36,797 nt of DNA from Bacteroidota bacterium (GCA_003250475.1 QKGI01000093.1:1-36797); one strand, 5' to 3'. Shown: positions 26,814-35,335, counted from the stretch's first letter. The notes: generated from the letters alone by a model not told the origin. Numbers and translations are program-made.

Positions 26814-28133
26814 ATGTTTGAAAGCCTGAGTGAAAGACTGGAGAGGTCATTCAAGATACTGAAGGGAGAGGGAGTAATCTCTGAAATAAATGTGTCGGAG
26901 ACGCTGAAGGATGTACGCCGGGCATTGCTCGACGCCGATGTTAACTTCAAGATAGCCAAACAGTTTACAGATACGGTAAAGCAGAAGGCGATAGGCCAGA
27001 ATGTGCTGAAGGCAGTCAAGCCTTCGCAGATGATGATCAAGATCGTTCATGACGAGCTTGTGCTGCTGATGGGAGGGGAAAGAACCGACATAAATATCAA
27101 GGCCAATCCTTCTGTCATCCTGATCGCCGGCCTCCAGGGGAGTGGAAAAACAACCTTCAGCGCCAAACTGGCAAAGCACCTGAAGAGCAAGCGGGGTAAG
27201 AACCCTATGCTGGTGGCCGGAGACGTTTACAGGCCCGCAGCAATTGAACAGCTCAAGGTTCTCGGCACACAGACCGAGGTGCCTGTCTATACTGAAGAGG
27301 GAAGCATGAATCCCGTCGACATAGCCCGTAATGCCATCAAAGAGGCAAAAAAAAGCGGTCATGACCTTGTCATCATAGACACGGCAGGCCGTCTGGCAGT
27401 CGATGAGGAGATGATGAATGAGATAGCAGCCGTAAAGAATGCGGTCAATCCTCATGAGACACTCTTTGTCGTCGATTCGATGACGGGCCAGGACGCTGTC
27501 AACACCGCTTTTGAGTTCAACGAGAGAATCGATTATGACGGGGTGGTGCTGACCAAGCTTGACGGTGACACAAGGGGAGGGGCAGCCCTCTCAATAAGAT
27601 CGGTCGTCAACAAGCCTGTGAAGTTCATCAGCGCCGGTGAGAAGATGGATGCCATAGATATCTTCTATCCGGAGAGAATGGCTGACAGGATACTGGGTAT
27701 GGGTGACATCGTCAGCCTTGTCGAGAAAGCACAGGAGCAGTATGACGAAGCAGAGGCCCGGAAACTACAGAAGAAGATCGCCAGGGACCAGTTCGACTTC
27801 AACGACTTCATCACGCAGATACAGCAGATAAAGAAGATGGGTAACATGAAGGACCTGATGGGCATGATCCCCGGTGTGAGCAAGGCTATCAAGAACCTGG
27901 ACATAGACGACAACGCCTTTAAGGGTATTGAAGCCATCATTGCCAGTATGACTCCTGCCGAGAGGTCAAACCCCGTGCTGCTTAACGGCAGCCGCAGAAA
28001 ACGTATTGCCGAAGGCAGCGGAACGACGGTGATGGATGTTAACAGGCTCCTGAAGCAGTTTGACGAGACGCGCAAAATAATGAAGATGGTGGCCAAGGGA
28101 GGCGACATCTCCAAACTTGCAGCACGACGATAA
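26814..28133 (+). CDS. ffh: Signal recognition particle GTPase Ffh
   Basis: The SRP54-type GTPase that, with SRP RNA, targets membrane proteins co-translationally to FtsY and SecYEG. The 439-residue protein shows the N domain, then G-domain motifs G1 GLQGSGKTTFSAKL (about 107), DTAGRL, TKLDGDTRGGAAL and FISAGEKMD. A Met-rich M domain with KKMGNMKDLMGMIPG follows, ending in the RNA-binding region around GSGTTVMDVNRLLKQF. An SRP RNA gene is not seen in this window. It follows argS and is separated from folD by a tandem-repeat block. Confidence 0.98.
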   Translation: MFESLSERLERSFKILKGEGVISEINVSETLKDVRRALLDADVNFKIAKQFTDTVKQKAIGQNVLKAVKPSQMMIKIVHDELVLLMGGERTDINIKANPSVILIAGLQGSGKTTFSAKLAKHLKSKRGKNPMLVAGDVYRPAAIEQLKVLGTQTEVPVYTEEGSMNPVDIARNAIKEAKKSGHDLVIIDTAGRLAVDEEMMNEIAAVKNAVNPHETLFVVDSMTGQDAVNTAFEFNERIDYDGVVLTKLDGDTRGGAALSIRSVVNKPVKFISAGEKMDAIDIFYPERMADRILGMGDIVSLVEKAQEQYDEAEARKLQKKIARDQFDFNDFITQIQQIKKMGNMKDLMGMIPGVSKAIKNLDIDDNAFKGIEAIIASMTPAERSNPVLLNGSRRKRIAEGSGTTVMDVNRLLKQFDETRKIMKMVAKGGDISKLAARR

Positions 28134-28175
28134 CAGGAGGGCAGGAGCCGGGGATGAGGCCACAGGACGTCCCAA

Positions 28176-28225
28176 CAGACCTTCAGACCTGAGACCTTCA
28201 GACTTGAGACTTGAGACCTTCAGAC
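28176..28225 (+). repeat. Tandem repeats, left array (7-8 bp units ending in GAC)
   Basis: Starting after CAGAC, the units are CTTCAGAC, CTGAGAC, CTTCAGAC, TTGAGAC, TTGAGAC, CTTCAGAC. Units of 8 and 7 bases are mixed, and all end in AGAC. The array is non-coding on the plus strand and begins about 40 bases after the ffh stop. Confidence 0.85.
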
Positions 28226-28232
28226 GGAGCCC

Positions 28233-28246
28233 CGCCCCGCGGGGCG
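28233..28246. repeat. GC-only 14-bp palindrome between the two arrays
   Basis: CGCCCCGCGGGGCG is a perfect palindrome made only of G and C, centred between two related tandem arrays in an otherwise mixed-composition gap. It has no loop of its own. It may be a protein site, a strong hairpin joined to flanking bases, or a product of repeat expansion. Confidence 0.7.
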
Positions 28247-28252
28247 ACAGAC

Positions 28253-28316
28253 TGCAAGACCGCATGACCGCATGACTGCAAGACTGCAAGACCGCAAGAC
28301 CGCAAGACCGCAAGAC
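28253..28316 (+). repeat. Tandem repeats, right array (eight 8-bp units)
   Basis: Eight head-to-tail units: TGCAAGAC, CGCATGAC, CGCATGAC, TGCAAGAC, TGCAAGAC, CGCAAGAC, CGCAAGAC, CGCAAGAC. Both arrays are preceded by ACAGAC, so they look related. The last unit ends 14 bases before the folD ATG, so the array occupies the place where a leader or promoter would be. Confidence 0.9.
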
Positions 28317-28330
28317 CAGAAAAAAAAGAT

Positions 28331-29197
28331 ATGTACCAGATCATCGATGGAAATGAAACCGCCGCAGCAATAAGAGGCGAGATAGCTGCTGCCGTCAGGG
28401 AGATGACGGCCCGCGGATCACGTGTGCCACACCTGGCTGCCATCCTCGTAGGTAATGACGGCGGAAGTGAAACTTATGTGTCTCACAAGGTGAAAGATTG
28501 TGCGGAGGTGGGCTTCCGGTCCACTCTCATCAGGATGGATGCCTCGGTGAGTGAGGAGGAACTGCTGGCGAAAGTTGACGAACTCAACAGAGACCCGGAA
28601 CTCGACGGTTTGATAGTACAGCTGCCGCTGCCGGATCATATATCTGAAAATAAAGTCATTGATGCCATCAACCCGGAAAAGGATGTCGACGGGTTCCATC
28701 CGGTAAATGTTGGCAGGATGGTAGCCGGACTGCCATCATTCGTGTCTGCAACACCTGCCGGCATCATGGAGCTGCTGAAGAGATACCATATACCTCTTAA
28801 AGGAGCGGAATGTGTGGTTGTGGGAAGAAGCAATATCGTCGGCAGGCCTGTGAGCATTCTGCTGTCACAGAAGGGTATCGACGCGACAGTCACCGTTGTG
28901 CACAGCCGCACACGCGATATGGCTGACATCATAAGGAGAGCCGATATCATCATAGCTGCCATCGGTAAGCCCGGATTCATTACATCCGACATGGTAAAGG
29001 AGGGTGCGGTAGTAATCGATGTGGGAACGACGCGGGTACCTGCTCCGGAGAAAAAAGCCGGGTGGAGACTCAGGGGAGATGTCGACTTTGAGAGCGTCGC
29101 TCCCAGGTGTGCTTATATAACACCTGTTCCCGGCGGTGTGGGACCGATGACAAGGGTGTCACTGCTGATCAACACCCTCAAAGCCTGCAAGAGATAA
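28331..29197 (+). CDS. folD: Methylenetetrahydrofolate dehydrogenase/cyclohydrolase
   Basis: Bifunctional folate enzyme interconverting 5,10-methylene-, methenyl- and 10-formyl-tetrahydrofolate in the cytoplasm. At 288 residues it is normal length. Catalytic Lys53 lies in YVSHKVKDC, the folate-binding motif is [11 protein letters not shown], and the nucleotide-binding signature is [13 protein letters not shown], with [10 protein letters not shown] near the C-terminus. No promoter box or Shine-Dalgarno is apparent; the upstream DNA is the 8-bp repeat array plus an A-run, so it may be transcribed from the argS-ffh promoter. It converges on the lipoprotein gene with a single base between the stop codons. 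Confidence 0.97.
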   Translation: MYQIIDGNETAAAIRGEIAAAVREMTARGSRVPHLAAILVGNDGGSETYVSHKVKDCAEVGFRSTLIRMDASVSEEELLAKVDELNRDPELDGLIVQLPLPDHISENKVIDAINPEKDVDGFHPVNVGRMVAGLPSFVSATPAGIMELLKRYHIPLKGAECVVVGRSNIVGRPVSILLSQKGIDATVTVVHSRTRDMADIIRRADIIIAAIGKPGFITSDMVKEGAVVIDVGTTRVPAPEKKAGWRLRGDVDFESVAPRCAYITPVPGGVGPMTRVSLLINTLKACKR

Positions 29198-29198
29198 T

Positions 29199-30209
29199 TT
29201 AATCCTTTGGAAGTGTTAACCCTGTGAAATAGAGGTCATAACCACCTTTCCCCCCTGACCTGTCCGAAGAGAAGACAAGGTATCTGTTTTCAAACCTGAT
29301 ATCGGTTCCCAGCACCGGACGATATTCATTTGCCGCACTGTTGATGCGGGGCCCCAGGTTAACGGGAGCGCTCCATTTTCCCTTCCTGAATACGGAATAG
29401 TAGAGGTCGAACCCTCCGTAACCGCCCGGCATCTCTGAAGCAAAGACCATGTACCTGCCCCTGACAAACGGACATTTGTCGTCATAAACACTGTTTACAC
29501 TGTCAACGGCGTCAGGTGCTGCCGCCCCGGAGAGCAGCCACTCATCAAGGTTCATCACGGAAGGCCTCCTCATCATATAGATATCGAAATTACCGGCCCT
29601 GTCCGAGCAGAAATACCCGGTGTCGAGCGAACTGCTGAGAGAAAAGTAGGCATCATTGAATGATGAGTTAAACAGTGTCACCGGTACCGGCTCATCAATG
29701 ACAGTGGCTGGTGAGTAGACCGGGGTGTAGCTGGTATAGACAAGGTCCAGGCCGTGGCTATCGGTCGCGGTGGCTGCCACCATATATTCCAGGCCGTTCC
29801 GGCTGTTGAAGAAGCGGTAGGGACCGAACTCATTGCCACCGGTGTTGAACGCATTGACAAGCCTGTCGAGAAAGGCATCGGTATTCATCTCGGAATCAAG
29901 CATGAAGCTTCCTGTTGTCTGGCCAAAAACATACCATAGCATCCCATGCGTCAGGTCAAATTCACCACCGGAACTCTGCCTGTTCGAAGAAAAGACAACA
30001 GGATGGCTCGAGTTGATGCGTGATGCCTCTATGTCCATATTGTAATCGTCAAACTGAGTGTTGAGCCCATCCAGGGACATCACAGTATCCGGGAAGATTC
30101 CCATCTCGTAGTTGACCTTAAGTGGCTTATCCTGACATCCTGGTAATACAAGCAGAATGACAACCACCGGTATAAGTGCCCATAGTCTGCTTCCGGTCAT
30201 AAAAATCAT
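29199..30209 (-). CDS. Beta-propeller (PD40/WD40-like) lipoprotein
   Basis: A probable outer-membrane or periplasmic lipoprotein of 336 residues from the ATG at 30209 (ATG 30200 is also possible; TTG 30230 is less likely). The lipobox LVLPGC follows a hydrophobic signal. The rest is a WD40-like PD40 propeller, with blades ending in VVFSSNRQSSGGEFDL, GYFCSDRAGNFDIYMMR, MVFASEMPGGYGGFDLYYS and LVFSSDRSGGKGGYDLYF. Such propellers occur in TolB-like and OmpA-linked envelope proteins of Bacteroidota and usually bind proteins or glycans. No enzyme motif is seen. It is a lone minus-strand gene; a terminator-like hairpin lies just upstream (30253-30281) instead of a clear promoter. Confidence 0.85.
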   Translation of the reverse strand: MIFMTGSRLWALIPVVVILLVLPGCQDKPLKVNYEMGIFPDTVMSLDGLNTQFDDYNMDIEASRINSSHPVVFSSNRQSSGGEFDLTHGMLWYVFGQTTGSFMLDSEMNTDAFLDRLVNAFNTGGNEFGPYRFFNSRNGLEYMVAATATDSHGLDLVYTSYTPVYSPATVIDEPVPVTLFNSSFNDAYFSLSSSLDTGYFCSDRAGNFDIYMMRRPSVMNLDEWLLSGAAAPDAVDSVNSVYDDKCPFVRGRYMVFASEMPGGYGGFDLYYSVFRKGKWSAPVNLGPRINSAANEYRPVLGTDIRFENRYLVFSSDRSGGKGGYDLYFTGLTLPKD

Positions 30210-30252
30210 TTTAATAATAACGTCTTGCAAAGGGGTTTAATATGGGAAATAC

Positions 30253-30281
30253 AAAAAAAAACCGGACCATGGGCCCGGTTT
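30253..30281 (-). terminator. Orphan intrinsic terminator read on the minus strand
   Basis: On the minus strand AAACCGG (30281-30275), a 9-base loop and CCGGTTT (30265-30259) are followed by more T, giving nine T in a row in total. It faces no known minus-strand gene upstream, so it may end a small RNA or act as an attenuator before the lipoprotein gene. Confidence 0.6.
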
Positions 30282-30341
30282 CAGAAGGTAGAATTCAGGT
30301 TAATTCTAGGGTAATATTTGGTTTGAGGGTAATCTTCTGAA
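30280..30341. other. Structured intergenic segment with inverted and direct repeats
   Basis: Part of the 300-base gap between the lipoprotein and TPR genes. TTCAGAAG (30280-30287) is complementary to CTTCTGAA (30334-30341). Inside lies a 7-base-pair hairpin, TAGAATT/AATTCTA (30289-30295 and 30302-30308). AGGGTAAT occurs twice, at 30308-30315 and 30326-30333. It may be a folded RNA transcribed from the minus strand and ended by the adjacent terminator, or a protein-binding region. The rest of the gap to 30482 shows nothing recognisable. Confidence 0.4.
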
Positions 30342-30482
30342 CTCAATTATAAGATGAAAACCGGCGGCGGATGGTTGCGTGGGTAAGAAACTTTTTTCCA
30401 ATGCGCTGTTTATCATGTTTATAAAATGAACCCCCTGTTGATAATTGATTCGGGTAATATGCCAATCTTATCATTAATCTAT

Positions 30483-30490
30483 TACATTTG
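30483..30490 (+). promoter_or_regulatory. Bacteroidota -7 promoter box for the TPR gene operon
   Basis: TACATTTG is an exact TAnnTTTG match 19 bases before the ATG at 30510. It lies downstream of an in-frame ATG at 30426, which argues that the shorter protein is the real one. Confidence 0.55.
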
Positions 30491-30509
30491 CAGAATATTT
30501 TTCGGGGAG

Positions 30510-31916
30510 ATGGAAGAAGAGAAATACGGTTTTGTGAATGACAGTGAGGTGGAAGAGGCGGTTCTCCGGTTTGAAAGAATGCGGAACAACAAGGAGACCT
30601 GTTATTTCGATGTCATTGAGCTTGAGGCAATCATAGATTATTACCTGGAGGGAAACAACCCGGTGCATGCCTTTGAGGCAACGTCACTGGCATGTGAACT
30701 GCATCCCAACTCTGTTCCCATACTTATCAGGAAAGCACGTGTGCTGCTTGAAAAGGGCAGGGCAACAGAGGCTCTGACAATTTCAAAGAGACTTGAAAAT
30801 ATCGAGCCCGGCAACTGTGATATCTACCTGTGTAAAGCTACCGCACTGGCTATGCTGGGAGATATGGCCAATGCCCGGCGGGTGTTCGATATGGCACTGG
30901 CAACCGATGCTGAAGACCAGGAGACAATACTGTACAGCATCACCCTTGTTCTTCAGAACCTGAACTACCACGAGGAGATGATTCCTTATCTGCACATGCT
31001 GGCAGACCTGGAACCTGACTTCCCGGCACATATTTATGATCTTGCCTATGCCTACGACAAAAAAGGCGATCATAGAAACAGTGTAAAGTATTATAACATG
31101 TACCTCGAAGAGGATCCTTTCTCCGACAGTGCATGGTATAACCTTGGTATAATCTACAATAAGATAGGTGAATACGGCAAGTCAATTGAAGCTTATGATT
31201 ATGCCCTGGCCCTGAACCCGGAAAACACCTTTGCCCTCTTTAACAAGGCCAACATACTGAGTAACCTCGAGAAATACAGTGAGGCGATGGATGTTTACCG
31301 TGAGTTCGTTGAAGAAGAGCCTGACAGCCTTGAGGGACTGACATATCTTGCCGAATGCTATGACAAGACCGGTGACGAGGAGATGGCCCGCAAGTATTAC
31401 TCTGAAGCTATTGATATTACACCTGACTTTCCGGATCCCTGGTACGGACTCGGACTGCTTTCACTGTCGCGTAACAGACCCGCAGAGAGCATTGCTCCGC
31501 TGAAAAAGGCTATCGACATTGATCCGGAGAACCCTGATTACTGGTTTTCTCTGGGTAAAGCCTATATCATGATGGGCAATGTAAAGGAGGCCGTCCGGTC
31601 GTACAAAGAGACACTGCTGCTTGACGGATACTACGACGAGGCATGGATCGAGATTGGTATCCTTGTCATGATGACTGGGGCATATAAAGGCGCGATACGT
31701 CTTCTTAACAGGATAAAGAAAATCAGCGGTGACCTGCCTGGAATATATTTCCTTCTTGCATCATCATACCTTCACACCAACAACCTGACAGAAGCAGCCA
31801 GGGCATTAATTAAAGCGGTGAGACTTGATAATGAGCTTCTCGAGGAATACGCCGTGCTCCTCCCGGAGAAAAAACTTACCAATGCCATGAAAAGGCTGTT
31901 CAGGAAAACAAACTAA
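30510..31916 (+). CDS. Tetratricopeptide-repeat protein
   Basis: A 468-residue protein made almost wholly of TPR repeats, helical 34-residue modules that bind other proteins. Typical units include AWYNLGIIYNKIGEYGKSIE, TYLAECYDKTGDEEMARKYY, WYGLGLLSLSRNRPAESI and WFSLGKAYIMMGNVKEAV; roughly ten or more repeats span residues 45-440. There is no signal peptide or membrane segment, so it is probably cytoplasmic. The ATG at 30510 is chosen because a promoter box lies at 30483-30490; the longer frame from 30426 would include it. The next gene follows after 2 bases, so this leads an operon with the phosphosulfolactate synthase and aroE. The binding partner is unknown. Confidence 0.85.
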   Translation: MEEEKYGFVNDSEVEEAVLRFERMRNNKETCYFDVIELEAIIDYYLEGNNPVHAFEATSLACELHPNSVPILIRKARVLLEKGRATEALTISKRLENIEPGNCDIYLCKATALAMLGDMANARRVFDMALATDAEDQETILYSITLVLQNLNYHEEMIPYLHMLADLEPDFPAHIYDLAYAYDKKGDHRNSVKYYNMYLEEDPFSDSAWYNLGIIYNKIGEYGKSIEAYDYALALNPENTFALFNKANILSNLEKYSEAMDVYREFVEEEPDSLEGLTYLAECYDKTGDEEMARKYYSEAIDITPDFPDPWYGLGLLSLSRNRPAESIAPLKKAIDIDPENPDYWFSLGKAYIMMGNVKEAVRSYKETLLLDGYYDEAWIEIGILVMMTGAYKGAIRLLNRIKKISGDLPGIYFLLASSYLHTNNLTEAARALIKAVRLDNELLEEYAVLLPEKKLTNAMKRLFRKTN

Positions 31917-31918
31917 AC

Positions 31919-32698
31919 ATGAAAATAGCCAGACAACTGCTTTCACATATCCCGGAAAGACCCTCAAAGCCAAGGAACGAAGGACTTACAATGGTAATGG
32001 ACAAGGGACTTAGTCTCAGGGAAGCCCAGGACCTTGCAGAGGTGGGCAGTGAATATGTAGACTTTGTCAAACTTGGATTCGGCACTTCAATAATCACACC
32101 TGGTGTTGAGAAGAAGATACGTGCCTACCATGAGGCAGGTATAACGGTGTATCTGGGCGGGACTCTTTTCGAGGCGTTTATCATAAGAGGACTCTTCAGT
32201 GAATATGTTGCTATGTTGAAGGAATACGGTATCAGTATGGTTGAGATTTCAGACGGATCCTACGAATTTGAACATAGTGAAAAGCTTGAATATATAAGGG
32301 AGCTGTCGAAAGATTTCACTGTCATCTCCGAGGTAGGGTCAAAAAAGAAGAATATAATATACACTCCCGAACAATGGGTGGAGATGATGGAGTCGGAATT
32401 GTCTGCCGGATCCGTTAAGGTCATTGCCGAAGCCAGGGAATCGGGCACTATCGGTATCTATAATGACGATGGCTCGGTGAATATCGAACTTATCAAAACC
32501 ATCTCCAGGAAAATAGGTTTTCATAATGTGCTGTGGGAGGCTCCTTTGAAACAGCAGCAGGCCTGGTTTATCACTAACTTCGGGGCCAATGTAAATCTCG
32601 GCAATATAGCTCCCAATGAGATCATTGCGCTCGAATCACTCAGAGTGGGGCTTAGGAGTGACACCTTCTTCAGTTTTCTTCCGGAGAGCATGAGATGA
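31919..32698 (+). CDS. Phosphosulfolactate synthase family protein (ComA-like)
   Basis: A 259-residue TIM-barrel protein of the ComA family, which in methanogens adds sulfite to phosphoenolpyruvate to make phosphosulfolactate for coenzyme M. Family segments seen are LTMVMDKGLS, VDFVKLGFGTS, YLGGTLFEAF, MVEISDGS, VISEVGSKKK and VIAEARESGTIGIY. In Bacteroidota the product is unlikely to be coenzyme M; a role in sulfonate or sulfonolipid supply is only inference. It sits 2 bases after the TPR gene, and its stop overlaps the aroE ATG by 4 bases (ATGA), so the three genes are translated together. Confidence 0.88.
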   Translation: MKIARQLLSHIPERPSKPRNEGLTMVMDKGLSLREAQDLAEVGSEYVDFVKLGFGTSIITPGVEKKIRAYHEAGITVYLGGTLFEAFIIRGLFSEYVAMLKEYGISMVEISDGSYEFEHSEKLEYIRELSKDFTVISEVGSKKKNIIYTPEQWVEMMESELSAGSVKVIAEARESGTIGIYNDDGSVNIELIKTISRKIGFHNVLWEAPLKQQQAWFITNFGANVNLGNIAPNEIIALESLRVGLRSDTFFSFLPESMR

Positions 32699-33447
32699 AG
32701 CTGTTCGGAATAATAGGATACCCCCTGGGCCACTCATTCTCCCAGAAACACTTTACTGACAAATTTGCGAGGGAAGGACTCACCGGCCATGCCTACGGCA
32801 AGTATGAACTGCGGAGCATAGAGGAGCTGCCTTCTCTTCTTGATGGGGAGCCTGACCTCCGCGGGTTTAATGTGACAATACCCTATAAGGTTAAGGTGAT
32901 TGATTACCTTAATGAGATTGATGCTGTAGCTTCAGAGATTGGTGCCGTCAATACCGTCAGGGTCACCCGCAGGAACGGGAGACCATGGCTCAAGGGCTAT
33001 AATACGGATGCGCCCGCCTTCAGGGAATCACTGCTCAGGAACCTGCTTACGTTACCCGAATATGCAATTGTTCTGGGCACCGGGGGTGCCGCCAAGAGTG
33101 TTATGCATACCCTCCTGGATCTGAATATAATGACGGCACAGGTATCACGGCAACCCATCAGGGGAGGTTACTCCTACGAAGAGCTTCCGGGTGACGTCAT
33201 AGGTGAGGCAGGACTGATAGTAAATGCCACTCCCGTGGGTATGGCTCCGGCGACAGATGCCATGCCTCCCATAGACTATACTTATCTCAGAGAGGGTCAG
33301 ATGCTGTTCGATCTTATTTATAACCCGCCTGTCACTGCCTTCCTGGCAAAAGGGGAGGAGCATGGCTGCCAGACGGTTAACGGACAGGAGATGTTTCTCA
33401 TCCAGGCCGACCTGGCCTGGGGTATCTGGAACGAAGAGATCAGATAA
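32695..33447 (+). CDS. aroE: Shikimate dehydrogenase
   Basis: Reduces 3-dehydroshikimate to shikimate with NADPH in aromatic amino acid synthesis. The 250-residue protein has the substrate motif GYPLGHSFSQ, catalytic Lys65 (NVTIPYK) and Asp105 (NTDAPAF), the nucleotide loop VLGTGGAAKSV and NATPVGM. Its ATG overlaps the stop of the preceding gene by 4 bases. Its 3' end overlaps the end of the opposing truA gene by 8 bases. Confidence 0.96.
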   Translation: MKLFGIIGYPLGHSFSQKHFTDKFAREGLTGHAYGKYELRSIEELPSLLDGEPDLRGFNVTIPYKVKVIDYLNEIDAVASEIGAVNTVRVTRRNGRPWLKGYNTDAPAFRESLLRNLLTLPEYAIVLGTGGAAKSVMHTLLDLNIMTAQVSRQPIRGGYSYEELPGDVIGEAGLIVNATPVGMAPATDAMPPIDYTYLREGQMLFDLIYNPPVTAFLAKGEEHGCQTVNGQEMFLIQADLAWGIWNEEIR

Positions 33448-34192
33448 AAAGTTCTCCCGGATATTCTATTCCCGTCAGCGATAGTCCCTGTGCCGGTGCC
33501 GACTGGCCTGCAAGACCCCTGTCCCTACCTTTGAGTATCGATTCGAAATCAGCCACGGAAAGCTTACCTCTGCCCACAGGAATCAGGGTTCCTACGATAG
33601 CCCTTACCATATTGCGAAGAAACCTGTCGGCAGTAATGGTAAAGACCAGTCTCTGATCTTCCTCTTCCCAATGAGCAAAAGTGACCCTGCAGATAGTTGT
33701 TTTATTGCCGCCATGGAGACGGCTGAAGCTGGAAAAGTCGCTGTGCCTCAGCAATACGTCTGCCGCCTCGTTCATCTTTTGTAGATCCAGCTGCCAGTAA
33801 AGCAGCCACGCTGTCTCCGCCATAAAGGGATCTTTCTCCCTGGTGATAGTATACTGATAGGTTCGTGAGAGGGCATCAAACCTGGCATTTGCATCGGGCT
33901 TAACCATTACTATCCTCCTCACGGCAATGTCTGCCGGCAGGAGTCCGTTCAGGTTATAGAGCAGCTGGCTGTTGTCATGAAGATCGTCACGAACGGCATC
34001 AAAATGAGCGCAGAAAAAAGAGGCATGCACCCCTGTGTCGGTCCTTCCGGCACCGGTTACAGCGGTCGGGGATGCCAGCAATGTGCTTACTGCCTTTGCA
34101 AGGATGCCCTGGACGGTGTGCTTGCCTGGCTGTATCTGCCATCCGTTATAAGCAGAACCCCTGAATGATAAAAAAATAAAATAGCGCGCCAT
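33440..34192 (-). CDS. truA: tRNA pseudouridine synthase A
   Basis: Makes pseudouridine at positions 38-40 of the tRNA anticodon arm. From the ATG at 34192 it has 250 residues, starting ARYFIFLSFRGSAYNGWQIQ. Catalytic Asp52 lies in GAGRTDTGVHA, and the segments RTYQYTI, FSSFSRLHGGNKTT and FLRNMVRAIVGTL are typical. The TTG at 34210 is rejected because it overlaps the promoter box at 34208-34215. The gene is alone on the minus strand between aroE and ltaE. Confidence 0.96.
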   Translation of the reverse strand: MARYFIFLSFRGSAYNGWQIQPGKHTVQGILAKAVSTLLASPTAVTGAGRTDTGVHASFFCAHFDAVRDDLHDNSQLLYNLNGLLPADIAVRRIVMVKPDANARFDALSRTYQYTITREKDPFMAETAWLLYWQLDLQKMNEAADVLLRHSDFSSFSRLHGGNKTTICRVTFAHWEEEDQRLVFTITADRFLRNMVRAIVGTLIPVGRGKLSVADFESILKGRDRGLAGQSAPAQGLSLTGIEYPGELFI

Positions 34193-34207
34193 ATTGTCTG
34201 TAAAGCC

Positions 34208-34215
34208 CAAAGATA
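34208..34215 (-). promoter_or_regulatory. Bacteroidota -7 promoter box for truA
   Basis: The plus strand CAAAGATA reads TATCTTTG on the minus strand, matching TAnnTTTG and identical to the argS box. It ends 15 bases before the truA ATG at 34192. Confidence 0.55.
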
Positions 34216-34279
34216 GTTAAAGAACATTGTTGCTGCTGATCCTTTTAATTAAATTGCGCCGTTCAAAAAAAACGAATAT

Positions 34280-35335
34280 ATGAGCGAACCGGTTTTAAAA
34301 AGAGGATTTGCAAGCGACAATAATTCGGGTGTGCACCCGGCTGTGATGAAAGAGCTACTCCGTGTGAACAGGGGCCATGTGGTCGGGTACGGAGATGATC
34401 CGTTCACTGAGACGGCAAAGGAGATGCTCCGGAAAGAACTCGGCGGGGAGGCGGAAATATTTTTTGTCTTTACCGGCACAGGAGCAAATGTCCTGGGACT
34501 TGCCGGAGTGATGAAATCATGGAACTCAGTCATTACTTCAAGTACTGCTCATATTGAGTCGGACGAGTGTGGAGCCCCTGAGAAATTCACTGGCGGCAAG
34601 GTACTGACTGCAGATACCCCAGACGGAAAACTGAGACCGGACATCCTGGCAAGGCATATGCATGGCTTCGATTTTGAACATCACAGCCAGCCGAAAGTGA
34701 TATCTGTCTCCCAGGCAACAGAGATGGGTACCGTATATACACCGGATGAAGTGAAGGCACTGGCTGACTACGCTCATGCGAATAACCTGCTGCTCCATAT
34801 GGACGGCGCACGCCTGGCAAATGCAGCTGTGAGCCTTGGTCTGCCATTCAACGACTTCACCACTGCTGCCGGGGTCGATATACTTTCATTCGGGGGGACA
34901 AAAAACGGCATGATGTACGGTGAAGCCATCTGTTTTCTGAAGCCCGGACTGTCGGACGGATTCAAATATATCCGCAAACAGGGGATGCAGCTGGCTTCGA
35001 AGATGAGGTTCATTGCCGCACAGTACATTGCCTACCTCTCTAACAACCTGTGGAAGGATTGTGCCTCACACGCCAACAGGATGGCACGTGACCTCCAGAA
35101 GAAACTGCGGGAGGTAAACGGAATACGGATTACCCAGAAGGTTGAATCCAACGGGGTATTTGTTATTATGCCCGACAGGGTAGCCGCACGCCTGAGCCAG
35201 GAATATTTCTTCTATCCATGGAACGAACAGATTTCGGAATACAGACTCATGACCAGCTGGGACACATCTTCAGATGATGTGCGACAATTTGTTGACCGTC
35301 TGGAAGCTATCATGTCTGAAGAGAGAGTCTCCTAA
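34280..35335 (+). CDS. ltaE: Low-specificity L-threonine aldolase
   Basis: PLP-dependent enzyme cleaving L-threonine and L-allo-threonine to glycine and acetaldehyde. The 351-residue protein shows RGFASDNNSGVHP, the GTGANVLGL phosphate-binding region, stacking His91 (TAHIESDECGAPEKF), Asp175 (HMDGAR) and the Schiff-base Lys208 (FGGTKNGMM). The substrate type could be broader within the beta-eliminating lyase/aldolase group. No exact promoter box was found in the 87-base gap before it. It converges with the membrane protein gene, the last 4 bases overlapping. Confidence 0.93.
   Translation: MSEPVLKRGFASDNNSGVHPAVMKELLRVNRGHVVGYGDDPFTETAKEMLRKELGGEAEIFFVFTGTGANVLGLAGVMKSWNSVITSSTAHIESDECGAPEKFTGGKVLTADTPDGKLRPDILARHMHGFDFEHHSQPKVISVSQATEMGTVYTPDEVKALADYAHANNLLLHMDGARLANAAVSLGLPFNDFTTAAGVDILSFGGTKNGMMYGEAICFLKPGLSDGFKYIRKQGMQLASKMRFIAAQYIAYLSNNLWKDCASHANRMARDLQKKLREVNGIRITQKVESNGVFVIMPDRVAARLSQEYFFYPWNEQISEYRLMTSWDTSSDDVRQFVDRLEAIMSEERVS

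Noticed and set aside
28233-28246. Rho-independent terminator after ffh
   Set aside because: The GC palindrome has no loop and no T-run on either strand.
27966-28443. Minus-strand open frames over the tandem repeats, with stuttering peptides such as [11 protein letters not shown]
   Set aside because: The peptides only translate the 8-bp repeats and the reverse of ffh and folD; no start signal or family resemblance.
30426-30509. Longer TPR protein starting at ATG 30426
   Set aside because: A -7 promoter box at 30483-30490 lies within this extension; the TPR family part begins after 30510.
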